Below, one piece after another: positions 1 through 6,507 of a stretch of DNA of 12,773 bases. The stretch's first letter is position 1. Each line of letters starts with the position of its first letter. Made by a program: the position numbers and the translations under genes. The stretch is from an uncultured Tissierellia bacterium. Its GTDB lineage: Bacteria; Bacillota; Clostridia; Tissierellales; Peptoniphilaceae. The stretch spans positions 1 to 12,773 of the forward strand of contig CABTZP010000030.1 of the NCBI GenBank assembly GCA_902489375.1, given 5' to 3'. The notes beneath the pieces are model-generated. The model was not told the origin of the DNA, ran no database searches, and saw only the letters and a program-made list of their open reading frames with translations.

Positions 1-78
1 GGACTGCCTTTGCTGATTTTATCATCAGTATTTTTTAGCGCCTTGGAATGATCTGTTTACGAAGAAAAGGAAAAAATC
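1..78. other. Left edge, no supportable gene; leader of the kinase gene
   Basis: The three + frames close at 14-16, 36-38 and 49-51. Any upstream gene could contribute at most about 16 residues here (frame 1, a hydrophobic stretch ending at the TGA at 49-51), which is too little to identify. A response regulator gene would be expected just upstream of a kinase of this kind, but its usual C-terminal sequence is not recognisable. A purine-rich AAGG at 67-70 is the likely ribosome binding site for the ATG at 79. Confidence 0.4.
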
Positions 79-1143
79 ATGAAGAAAAAAGTCTTTTGGA
101 TCCTTTGGTTTGCCAATCTATCGCTTGCCTTATTTATTTTCGCTATCGGTCTTCTTTTCATGGAGATTTCTTTCCGAATTTTCTTTTCTTCCAGAGGGCT
201 TATCGGTATTGCCGCCATTCTTCTTTTTATTTCAATTTTTTCGTATTTTCTCTCTGGGAAAATTGAAAAAGAGAGCCGCTTCCCCCTCAATGTCATGCTC
301 TCCTATATCGACAGCCTGATGAGCGGAAAACTAGAATCCGATGCGCTTTATACCGAAGAAGAATTGGAGATCGCGAAGTACCTGAACTTAGACCAGGAAA
401 AAAAGAATTTTTTAAAGAGAATGACCGACCTTCGTAAGGCGGAAAATATTCGCCGGCAATTTTCAGCAAATGTTAGCCATGAACTAAAAAGCCCTTTAAC
501 CTCGATTAATGGCTATGCCGAAATTATTGAAACCGGATTACCTACGCCTGAAGATGATATCCGCTTTGCGCACATCATTCGTGAGGAGGGGGAAAGGCTG
601 CTCAATATTATTGATGAGACGATTCAGCTCTCCAAGTTTGACTCGGATGCCATTGAGGATATTCGAGAAGAGCTGAACTTTTCTGATCTCGTCCGTCAGG
701 AAAAAGAACGGTTAAAGCATGAGGAAAGACATGGGAACGTGGAAGTGATCCTTGTCCATGATTTAAAAGATCAGGGAGAAGATATTTTTTACCAGGCAAA
801 TGCTCATTTAATGCGCGTTGTTGTCCAAAATTTGATCAGTAACGCCATTAAGTATTCGAAGCCGGAAGGGGGAAAGGTGTGGGTTTCCTTAAAGCATTCC
901 GGCAAGGAGCTGATTTTTAGCGTTCGAGATCAGGGACTGGGCATTTCTGAAGAGAATCAAAAACATATTTTCGAGCGTTTTTTCGTTGTTGAATCCGGAA
1001 GATCCAGGATGACAGGAGCTTCTCATACCGGTTTGGGCCTTGCGCTGGTAAAGCACACCGTTCTTTCATATAATGGAAAAGTAAAGGTTCAATCCAAGCT
1101 GGGAGAAGGATCAACTTTCACGGTCATTCTTCCCTATGAGTAA
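79..1143 (+). CDS. PhoR/WalK-like membrane sensor histidine kinase
   Basis: Two-component sensor kinase (354 aa) that autophosphorylates on histidine and passes the phosphate to a response regulator. Seen: two hydrophobic segments at about residues 8-30 and 39-59 with only some 8 residues between them, so there is almost no extracytoplasmic domain. A linker of about 60 residues follows with no obvious HAMP or PAS signature. The HisKA domain has the H-box SHELKSPLTS with His134. The ATPase domain follows: N-box NLISNAIKYS (251-260), G1 DQGLGIS (284-290), F-box FERFF (298-302) and G2 GLGLALVKH (318-326). All catalytic boxes are intact. The ATG at 79 starts at the first membrane segment and has AAGG 8 bases upstream. 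The family fits PhoR-type kinases of Firmicutes. The partner regulator is not in the window, probably just upstream. With so small an outer loop it probably senses the membrane or a partner protein (inference). No specific gene name is justified. Confidence 0.9.
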   Translation: MKKKVFWILWFANLSLALFIFAIGLLFMEISFRIFFSSRGLIGIAAILLFISIFSYFLSGKIEKESRFPLNVMLSYIDSLMSGKLESDALYTEEELEIAKYLNLDQEKKNFLKRMTDLRKAENIRRQFSANVSHELKSPLTSINGYAEIIETGLPTPEDDIRFAHIIREEGERLLNIIDETIQLSKFDSDAIEDIREELNFSDLVRQEKERLKHEERHGNVEVILVHDLKDQGEDIFYQANAHLMRVVVQNLISNAIKYSKPEGGKVWVSLKHSGKELIFSVRDQGLGISEENQKHIFERFFVVESGRSRMTGASHTGLGLALVKHTVLSYNGKVKVQSKLGEGSTFTVILPYE

Positions 1144-1171
1144 AATAAAAGTTAAAATAAGGATCGACTTT

Positions 1172-1224
1172 TACCGAACGGTAGATGGAAAGAGGGAAAA
1201 AAACCTTCGGGACCTTTTTCTATC
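1172..1224 (+). promoter_or_regulatory. Structured leader before the lipoprotein gene
   Basis: The 100-base gap between kinase and lipoprotein genes contains a perfect inverted repeat TACCG-AA-CGGTA (1172-1183). Directly after it, GATGGAAAGAGG (1184-1195) can pair with CCTTTTTCTATC (1213-1224) over 12 bases, with two G-U pairs. Its loop carries a small CC-TTCG-GG hairpin (1204-1211). The CGGTA arm of the first repeat can alternatively pair with TATCG at 1221-1225, so the two structures could compete. It ends 6 bases before the GAGGAG ribosome binding site (1231-1236). There is no T tract after the stem, so it is not a standard terminator. It could be an operator plus RNA hairpin, a weak terminator or chance. 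Only the base pairing is observed; the function is not. Confidence 0.35.
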
Positions 1225-1243
1225 GTAGAAGAGGAGAAATCAA

Positions 1244-1897
1244 ATGAAAAAACTATTCAAGTCATCCCCAGTTATCGCGCTTTCCCTGATTTTGATCTTA
1301 AGTCTTTCCGCCTGTGGATCGAAAGGGGAGGAACCCCAGCAAAAGCCTGCTGAGATTGACCAAGATTTTTCTAAGCAAGAGGAAACCGCTGAAGACTCTC
1401 AGGAAGAAAAATCAGAAGAAAAAAAAGATCCCCGACTTTCTAATGGCATCATTGACGGAGTCAATTTTGAAGAGCTTTTGGAAGCCATTCCGGCTCAGTA
1501 CAAGATGGCGGAATATTACGAAAGAACTCAGGATCCCCTTGAGGGAACTTGGGAAGTTGGCGGGGTAGATGCGGCCTTTGTCCAAAATGTGAAGCGGGGG
1601 CAGCCTCATCCCACCTATTCTTACGACATCAAGGCGGACGAAAATAAGATCGTTAAAACCTTTGATCTGGTTGCTTCCAATGGAGATATCAATTATTTGA
1701 TCGATGGGGCGAAAATTCTTAAGGGTGAGATCTTTGACGGAGATGAAGCCGCTTTATGGGTGAAAGAACATCAAGAAGAAGATCGTTCTTCCACGGTAAT
1801 TGGAGATGCGAAGCTGATCCTTACGCAAAATGCGCAGGGGGTAAAAGGATCTCGCTCCCTTTTTATTCAGGCCTTAGAAGACGATCAAGCCCAATAA
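1244..1897 (+). CDS. Unrecognised lipoprotein, glutamate/lysine-rich linker
   Basis: Predicted surface lipoprotein of 217 aa. Seen: basic start MKK, hydrophobic signal segment (about residues 9-22) and lipobox LSAC with Cys24 as the lipidation site, so it should be exported and anchored to the outer face of the membrane. Residues 28-62 are very rich in Glu, Gln, Lys and Ser and look like a flexible spacer. From about residue 64 there is a compact domain with no Cys, containing NYLIDGAKILKGEIFDGDEA (150-169) and a plausible beta-rich pattern. I do not recognise the family. The ATG at 1244 has GAGGAG 7 bases upstream. It follows the kinase gene by 100 bases in the same direction, so it could be an accessory or a target of that signalling pathway, but distance and the hairpin leader leave this open. 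Confidence 0.8.
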   Translation: MKKLFKSSPVIALSLILILSLSACGSKGEEPQQKPAEIDQDFSKQEETAEDSQEEKSEEKKDPRLSNGIIDGVNFEELLEAIPAQYKMAEYYERTQDPLEGTWEVGGVDAAFVQNVKRGQPHPTYSYDIKADENKIVKTFDLVASNGDINYLIDGAKILKGEIFDGDEAALWVKEHQEEDRSSTVIGDAKLILTQNAQGVKGSRSLFIQALEDDQAQ

Positions 1898-1980
1898 TCA
1901 TTTGAAGAGCAAAAGAATAGAGAAAACGTTTTGAAAAATAGGGTGGCCTGATTGCTCCTGGAAATGACCGGCTGCCCTTC

Positions 1981-2014
1981 TTTTCATTTTGCATGGGAAA
2001 ATGAAAATTTTTTT
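1981..2014 (+). terminator. AT-rich hairpin with T7 tract after the lipoprotein gene
   Basis: TTTTCATTTT (1981-1990) and AAAATGAAAA (1998-2007) are perfect 10-base complements around the loop GCATGGG, followed at once by seven T (2008-2014). This has the form of a Rho-independent terminator for the upstream transcript. The stem has only one G-C pair, so it would be weak. It lies right before the ribosome binding site of the next gene (GAAAGG, 2015-2020), so any terminator is partial or a new promoter would have to lie very close. I found no convincing -35/-10 pair in this gap. Confidence 0.5.
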
Positions 2015-2026
2015 GAAAGGAAAACC

Positions 2027-2869
2027 ATGATTCGCATCCTCTTTTCGGATTTTGATTCAACTTTTGGTCTCCATGGAAGGGTTTCCCAGGAAAACATTCG
2101 TGCGGTTCATCGGCTTCATGAAAATGGGATTGATTTTGCGCTGGTTTCTGGACGCCCTGAGGGGAATCTGGAAAGGATTCTTCAAGGATATCGAATCGAA
2201 GGCAATTATATTGGCTGCAATGGGGCGATTGGTGTTCTTCACGGCCAGGGTCCCGTCTTTGTCCATTCTCTTCAAAAAGATGCCGTTCAAGACCTCATTC
2301 GCCTGGCCCAACAAAACCATTGGTTTTATCTTTTTTACGAGCTAAAGGCTTGCTATCTGGCCGGTTTTCCTGGAAGGCTTTTGCCCTATTCTCCGCTTTC
2401 CTCCATCCTTTCTCACCGATATGGGATGAAAATCAAATTTTTACCCCATTTAAAAGGAAAGGAAGAGGAGCTTTTCCCTAGGCTCACAAAGATGAATATC
2501 TATATGGGCGAATCGAATTATCAGCGTTTAAAAGAAATATTGGATGAGGATCCCCGGATCCGGGCAACTTCATCGGGGAAAAAAAAGCTGGAAATTATGG
2601 ATCGAGGGATCTCCAAATGGATGGGCATATCGGAAATGGCGAAGATTTTGGGCTTTTCTCTGGAAGAAGTGGCGACGATCGGCGATTTTGACAATGATAT
2701 TGATATGCTGGAAAATGCCCCGATTTCTTTTGCGGTGAAAAACGGCTCCGAAGGCGCAAAGAAAGCCGCGAAAATTCAAGTGAAATCCTGTAAAGAGGGG
2801 GGATTTGCTCAGGCCTGTGACTTTCTGATTGATTGGAATCAAAGACATAGCCAGGACGAATGCTACTAA
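2027..2869 (+). CDS. Cof-type HAD-superfamily (IIB) phosphatase
   Basis: Cytoplasmic phosphatase of the HAD IIB (Cof/YbiV-like) group, 280 aa, which usually acts on sugar phosphates, nucleotides or flavin-type phosphates; the substrate cannot be read from sequence. Seen: motif I DFDSTF with nucleophile Asp8 and acid/base Asp10 (DxDST where DxDGT is commoner), motif II SGRPE at 41-45, a cap domain roughly 75-185, motif III Lys197 in GISKWMG, and motif IV GDFDNDIDM (219-227) for magnesium. All key residues are present. The frame is open upstream to an ATG at 1952, but I chose the ATG at 2027: it has GAAAGG 6 bases upstream, places motif I at the usual distance from the N terminus, and avoids translating through the 1981-2014 hairpin. 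It is followed by dut 30 bases later, probably in one transcript; a nucleotide clean-up role would fit but is only inference. Confidence 0.88.
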   Translation: MIRILFSDFDSTFGLHGRVSQENIRAVHRLHENGIDFALVSGRPEGNLERILQGYRIEGNYIGCNGAIGVLHGQGPVFVHSLQKDAVQDLIRLAQQNHWFYLFYELKACYLAGFPGRLLPYSPLSSILSHRYGMKIKFLPHLKGKEEELFPRLTKMNIYMGESNYQRLKEILDEDPRIRATSSGKKKLEIMDRGISKWMGISEMAKILGFSLEEVATIGDFDNDIDMLENAPISFAVKNGSEGAKKAAKIQVKSCKEGGFAQACDFLIDWNQRHSQDECY

Positions 2870-2899
2870 GACCCGAAGAACCGAAAGGAAGGCGCTTCC

Positions 2900-3361
2900 A
2901 TGACAGAAAACCAAAAAAAGAAAAATTCCGAACCCCTTCATCTTTTATACCGAACTGAAGGGAAGGCGCCCGCCTACGCTAATGCTTTTGCGGCCGGTTT
3001 GGATTTAACCGTTAAAACGGATGAGCCGTTGGTTCTTTCGCCGGGAGACCACCAAACCATTCACACCGGTTTTTCCTGTGCCATCCCAAGGGGATATTTT
3101 GGCCTCGTCGCGATTCGTTCAGGTCTGGGCTCTCAGGGCCTGGTCCTTTCCAACGGACTGGGGATCATTGATGAGGACTATCGGGGAGAGATTCGCATCC
3201 CCCTCTATCATCACGGGGAAAAAGCCATCAGGCTCGAAGACGGGGAAAGGGTTGCGCAAATGATATTCATTCCCTATATCCAGCCGATCTTAGAAGAGGT
3301 TGGTCAGTTGGATGAAACCGAACGGGGGACCGAAGGCTTTGGCTCCTCGGGAAGATTTTAA
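2900..3361 (+). CDS. dut: dUTP diphosphatase (trimeric dUTPase)
   Basis: Hydrolyses dUTP to dUMP and pyrophosphate, keeping uracil out of DNA and supplying dUMP for thymidylate synthesis. 153 aa, the usual size for the homotrimeric family. The five motifs are in order: AGLDL (32-36), RSGLGSQG (73-80), NGLGIIDEDYRGEI (85-98) with catalytic Asp91 and the uracil-stacking Tyr94, GERVAQMIF (115-123), and the C-terminal phosphate-binding arm RGTEGFGSSGRF (142-153), which is complete. About 12 polar residues precede the first strand. The ATG at 2900 has AAGGAAGG about 7 bases upstream. It sits 30 bases after the HAD phosphatase gene. The 88 bases downstream, before rqcP, show no convincing terminator or promoter. 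Confidence 0.96.
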   Translation: MTENQKKKNSEPLHLLYRTEGKAPAYANAFAAGLDLTVKTDEPLVLSPGDHQTIHTGFSCAIPRGYFGLVAIRSGLGSQGLVLSNGLGIIDEDYRGEIRIPLYHHGEKAIRLEDGERVAQMIFIPYIQPILEEVGQLDETERGTEGFGSSGRF

Positions 3362-3449
3362 TAAAAAATAGCTTGTTTCAAAGGAAAAATAACGGAGAAA
3401 TCTAGTAATTCACGTTTGTTTCGAATAGAATCGTAAAAGGAAAATTGCT

Positions 3450-3704
3450 ATGCGAATCGATAAGTTTTTAAAAAATTCCCGCATTATCAAACGGAGGACG
3501 GTAGCCAAAGAAGCCTGTGATGGCGGACGTGTAGAAATCAATGGTCATCCGGCCAAGGCCGGCGCAGAGGTTGGGGTTGGCGATCAGATTCGGATTTCCT
3601 TTGGCTCTTCGCCCATGGTCATTCGGGTTTTAGCCGTTCCGGAAACGGTAAAAAAAGAAGATGCGGAAAAAATGTATGAAGTCATAGGAGAGGGAAATGA
3701 GTAA
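3450..3704 (+). CDS. rqcP: RqcP (YabO), S4-domain ribosome quality-control factor
   Basis: Small RNA-binding protein of 84 aa, almost entirely one S4 domain. In Bacillus subtilis RqcP (YabO, 86 aa) works with RqcH on obstructed 50S subunits, helping to add alanine tails to stalled nascent chains. Seen: MRIDKFLKNSRIIKRRTVAK at the start, EACDGGRVEINGHPAKAG in the middle, then GDQIRI and a C-terminal KKEDAEKMYEV, all close to the B. subtilis protein as I recall it. AAAAGG at 3435-3440 serves the ATG at 3450. Its last 8 bases overlap divIC, matching the conserved rqcP-divIC neighbourhood of Firmicutes. In B. subtilis the sporulation genes yabP and yabQ come between these two genes; here they are absent. 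A generic Hsp15-like name is the alternative. Confidence 0.9.
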   Translation: MRIDKFLKNSRIIKRRTVAKEACDGGRVEINGHPAKAGAEVGVGDQIRISFGSSPMVIRVLAVPETVKKEDAEKMYEVIGEGNE

Positions 3705-4350
3705 CTTTCGTTCCATTAAACCCGAACAAAATGGCCTTTCCAGTCCAAATCGGCCGAACAGACCGTCCGGACAGGGAAGCCAACCGCCGCTGGGCAATCG
3801 TGGGGAGAGAAGATCAATGGGCCCGGCTCAGGGACCAAGCAGATCCCGGTCGGGGAAGCCCGTCAGGAGATCTTCTTCGAGGATCAATTCGCCTGGAGGA
3901 GCAAGAAGATCCCCATCGGCAGGAAAGCGTAAAGGAAGCGGAGCGGGAATGACGGGAAGGGCCTTTGTCTATCTCATTATTTTTGTCCTGATCCTCCTTC
4001 CGACGCTGATTTCTTTGATCCGCACGCGCTCGTCTTTAGAGAAAACCAAGCAGGAGCAGGCGAGTCTTCAAAAGGAGAAGGAACAGCTTAGCGCCTCCAT
4101 TGAGGAACTGAACAATCAGCTGCAGATTGTGAATACGGATGAGTTTATCGAAAAATATGCCCATGAAAAGCTGGGCATGATTCGTTTAAATGAAATTTTA
4201 GTTCAAACGCAAAACGGGCAGTACAGCGTGGATCAAAAGAAGGTCAAAGCCATTACAGAAGGTCAGCAAAAGGCGCAGTCTGTTGAAGAGAATGCTTCCA
4301 ATTCAGAAGATATGCCTAAGGAACAGGCAAGTCAAGAAGGTCAACAATAA
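3697..4350 (+). CDS. divIC: DivIC/FtsB-family septum formation initiator with long N-terminal extension
   Basis: Bitopic cell-division protein of 217 aa, thought to act with FtsL and DivIB/FtsQ at the septum. Seen: residues 1-88 are low-complexity and basic, rich in Ser, Arg, Pro and Gly; one membrane segment at about 89-108 (FVYLIIFVLILLPTLISLI); a heptad-like Glu/Lys/Gln helix at 111-145; the family signature TDEFIEKYAHEKLGMIRLNE (147-166); and a polar Gln/Glu/Ser tail. B. subtilis DivIC is about 125 aa, so the cytoplasmic tail is unusually long. The ATG at 3697 has AGGAGAG about 5 bases upstream and overlaps the rqcP stop by 8 bases. An internal Met85 would remove the whole tail, but the upstream site is the better supported start. 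The gene ends in TAATG shared with tilS. Confidence 0.87.
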   Translation: MSNFRSIKPEQNGLSSPNRPNRPSGQGSQPPLGNRGERRSMGPAQGPSRSRSGKPVRRSSSRINSPGGARRSPSAGKRKGSGAGMTGRAFVYLIIFVLILLPTLISLIRTRSSLEKTKQEQASLQKEKEQLSASIEELNNQLQIVNTDEFIEKYAHEKLGMIRLNEILVQTQNGQYSVDQKKVKAITEGQQKAQSVEENASNSEDMPKEQASQEGQQ

Positions 4351-5891
4351 TGAAGGAAAAGTTTTTTCCAGTGAACGAATGGCAGGTTCAATGGGAACGC
4401 TGCCCCTTTCAGGAAAAAGCACAGGTGTATTTGGCCGTATCGGGTGGAGCGGATTCCATGGCTCTGCTGGATACGGCTCGTTTTTTTGTCCACTCATCTC
4501 CTCAGCCTGAAATCACAGGCCTAATTGCCCTGCATTTTAATCATCGGATTCGAAAGAAAGAAGCGAACCGGGATGAGGCGCTTGTGGAGCACTTTTGTTC
4601 GGAAAAGGGTCTTCCTTTTTTTAAGGGACAATCTGACGTACCCGCCCTTTCCAAAAGTCAAAAAATTTCTTTGGAACTTGCTGGCCGCAAGGCCCGTTAC
4701 CAGTTTTTTCAAAGGGTAATGGAGGAACAAAAAAAGGAAGGGACACTGCCTGTTCTGGTCACGGCTCATCACCGAGGAGATCAGGCAGAAACCCTTTTGC
4801 TTCATCTTTTTCGCGGAGCGGGCGCGGATGGACTTTCAGGAATGCGGGTCTGGACAAAAGTGAAGACGGATATCGGAGAATTTTATCTCTTTCGCCCTTT
4901 TCTTTCTCTTCCGAAAACGGCGCTTGTGACCTGGTGTGAGGGCTGTCAAATTCCCTACCGAAAGGATCAAAGCAATGATGATCCCCGTTTTTTGAGAAAC
5001 CGTATTCGTTTGCAGGTTCTCCCCTTGATTAAAGAAATCAACCCCGCAATTGAGGAAAGTCTTTCTCAAACGGCCCGGCTCCTTCAGGAAGAGAATGATT
5101 TTTTAGATCGGCTGACAGAAGAAAAAATAAAAATGTGTCTTTTTGATGGGAGGAAAAAGCCAGAAGAAGATTTTTTTTCTCAAGGGGACGTAGACTCTTT
5201 TTTTTCAAAAAGAAATGCCTGCCTCATGCAAGGCCTTGCTCTTTTCCGAAAACCCTTCACCTTGCTGGACCCCGTCCTTCAGCGGAGAATCCTTAGAAAA
5301 ATCCTTCAAAAGGAGGCTCAAAAAGAAGAAGGACCAAGCTTTGAGGAAATTGAGAAAATCAGAGCTTTGTTCGGCCAGCCGGCAGGAAAATGGACGAAAG
5401 TTTGTGATATGATATTCCTATGTGATTTTCAGGGGGTACTTGTTTTTTCTGCACAAAAAAAACAAGTTTTTTCTATGCCCTTTGAGGAGAAAAAAAGATT
5501 GACGCTGCCTTCTCCGGGGCAAAGAAGTGAAGTCGAATGGCCTTTTCCCACGGGAAGGATCATTGCACGATATGTGGATAAGCCGCCCAGCTTAAAGGAC
5601 CTTCATCATCCTTGTTTTTGCTATCTTGATCCTGAGGGACTGAGCGCCCTATGGGTGCAAAGGCAGTCGGGCCAGTATCCATTTGAAAAATTTGGCGGAG
5701 GGAAAAAGGCCCTGCGCAGAATGATGAACGACTGGCATATTCCCGATATGATCAGGCCGAACTATCCTGTTCTTTGTGATGAGAAGGGGGCTTTGTGGGT
5801 GCCATGGGCGGGCAGGACCAGAAAACGTCTCATTCAGCAAGACCAAAAAATTCTGGAAGTAGAGTGGAGGCAATCATGGACAAAGGATTAG
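4350..5891 (+). CDS. tilS: tRNA(Ile)-lysidine synthetase
   Basis: ATP-dependent enzyme that joins lysine to C34 of tRNA-Ile with anticodon CAU, switching it from Met to Ile decoding; essential in most bacteria. 513 aa, longer than the B. subtilis and E. coli enzymes. Seen: the PP-loop SGGADS (31-36), HFNHRIRKKE (62-71), the HHRGDQAET signature (140-148), the tRNA-contact stretch SNDDPRFLRNRIR (208-220) followed by LPL, a helical middle region, and a C-terminal TilS domain at about 435-492 including GGGKKALRRMMNDWHIPD (449-466). The start codon shares one base with the divIC stop, which implies translational coupling; no separate strong ribosome site is evident. Its 3' end overlaps hpt by 16 bases. 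The tilS-hpt pairing is widely conserved in Firmicutes. Confidence 0.95.
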   Translation: MKEKFFPVNEWQVQWERCPFQEKAQVYLAVSGGADSMALLDTARFFVHSSPQPEITGLIALHFNHRIRKKEANRDEALVEHFCSEKGLPFFKGQSDVPALSKSQKISLELAGRKARYQFFQRVMEEQKKEGTLPVLVTAHHRGDQAETLLLHLFRGAGADGLSGMRVWTKVKTDIGEFYLFRPFLSLPKTALVTWCEGCQIPYRKDQSNDDPRFLRNRIRLQVLPLIKEINPAIEESLSQTARLLQEENDFLDRLTEEKIKMCLFDGRKKPEEDFFSQGDVDSFFSKRNACLMQGLALFRKPFTLLDPVLQRRILRKILQKEAQKEEGPSFEEIEKIRALFGQPAGKWTKVCDMIFLCDFQGVLVFSAQKKQVFSMPFEEKKRLTLPSPGQRSEVEWPFPTGRIIARYVDKPPSLKDLHHPCFCYLDPEGLSALWVQRQSGQYPFEKFGGGKKALRRMMNDWHIPDMIRPNYPVLCDEKGALWVPWAGRTRKRLIQQDQKILEVEWRQSWTKD

Positions 5892-6436
5892 CGAAGTATA
5901 TTGATCGGATTCTTTTCACGCAAGAGCAAATTCAAGACCGGATTGAAGCGCTGGGCCATCAAATTACAGAAGATTATAAGGACCAAAACGCTGATCTTCT
6001 GTTAGTGGGCATTTTAAAAGGCGCGGTGATCTTCATGGCTGCACTGATGAATGAGATTGATCTGGATGTAGAAATTGACTTTATGGCCGTCTCAAGCTAT
6101 GGAGCCAATACGGTTTCATCAGGAGATATTCGTATTCTTAAAGATTTGGATCAAAAGATCATGGGAAAGGACATCTTGGTCATTGAGGATATCATTGATT
6201 CGGGATATACCATGGATTATTTAAAGAAAAATCTTCTGAGCCGGGGCGCAAATTCCGTTAAAGTGGCGGTTCTTCTGGACAAGCCTGCAAACCGAGCGGT
6301 GGAAATTCCCGTCGATTATGTTGGTTTTGAAAGCCCCGATGCTTATGTCGTTGGCTATGGAATGGATTTTAATCAGAAACTTCGAAACCTTCCTTTTATT
6401 GGGACATTAAATCCCATTTACTATAAGAAAAACTAA
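5876..6436 (+). CDS. hpt: Hypoxanthine phosphoribosyltransferase
   Basis: Purine salvage enzyme converting hypoxanthine (and usually guanine) plus PRPP to IMP/GMP. 186 aa, normal length. Seen: GILKGAVIF (45-53) near the pyrophosphate loop, the flexible SSYGANTVSSG loop (73-83), the PRPP motif VIEDIIDSGYTMD (102-114) with Glu104-Asp105, the base-contact LLDKPANR (133-140), and SPDAYVVGYGMDFNQKLRNL (153-172). The frame is open to an ATG at 5795, but I chose 5876: it has GTGGAGG 5 bases upstream and gives the usual N terminus, and the upstream 27 residues are only tilS read in another frame. It overlaps the tilS end by 16 bases, so coupling is likely. A 71-base gap with a strong hairpin follows before ftsH. 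Confidence 0.95.
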   Translation: MDKGLAKYIDRILFTQEQIQDRIEALGHQITEDYKDQNADLLLVGILKGAVIFMAALMNEIDLDVEIDFMAVSSYGANTVSSGDIRILKDLDQKIMGKDILVIEDIIDSGYTMDYLKKNLLSRGANSVKVAVLLDKPANRAVEIPVDYVGFESPDAYVVGYGMDFNQKLRNLPFIGTLNPIYYKKN

Positions 6437-6447
6437 TCCCGAAAAAT

Positions 6448-6482
6448 TGGCTGGGGCCGGTCTCTTCCCTCCGCCTCAGCCA
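6448..6482. promoter_or_regulatory. GC-rich hairpin between hpt and ftsH
   Basis: TGGCTGGGGC (6448-6457) pairs with GCCTCAGCCA (6473-6482) over 10 bases with one G-U, around a 15-base pyrimidine-rich loop. On the + strand it is followed by GTGAACTG, not a T run, so it is not a standard terminator there. On the - strand the stem would be followed by AATTTTTC, a short U tract, although no - strand gene is supported nearby. It could be a processing or stability element that separates hpt from ftsH levels, or a weak bidirectional terminator. The pairing is seen; the role is inferred. Confidence 0.5.
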
Positions 6483-6507
6483 GTGAACTGTTTACGAGAG
6501 GAACAGA

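Noticed and set aside
1952..2026. Upstream start for the HAD phosphatase
   Set aside because: The extra 25 residues would be read through the hairpin and have no ribosome site; the ATG at 2027 fits the family start.
2570..2941. Open frame of 123 codons on the minus strand
   Set aside because: Covers the conserved motif IV of the HAD gene and the start of dut in antisense; nothing recognisable in the product.
3362..3449. Possible promoter before rqcP (TTGTTT at 3373, TAGAAT at 3426)
   Set aside because: The spacing between the -35-like and -10-like boxes is wrong and matches are poor, so I do not annotate a promoter.
3731..3952. Open frame of 73 codons overlapping the divIC N-terminal region
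   Set aside because: Charged, low-complexity product created by the biased composition of the DivIC tail; no ribosome site and the divIC frame continues into a clear family signature.
5795..5875. Upstream start for hpt
   Set aside because: The 27 extra residues are tilS C-terminal coding sequence in another frame; 5876 has GTGGAGG at the right distance.
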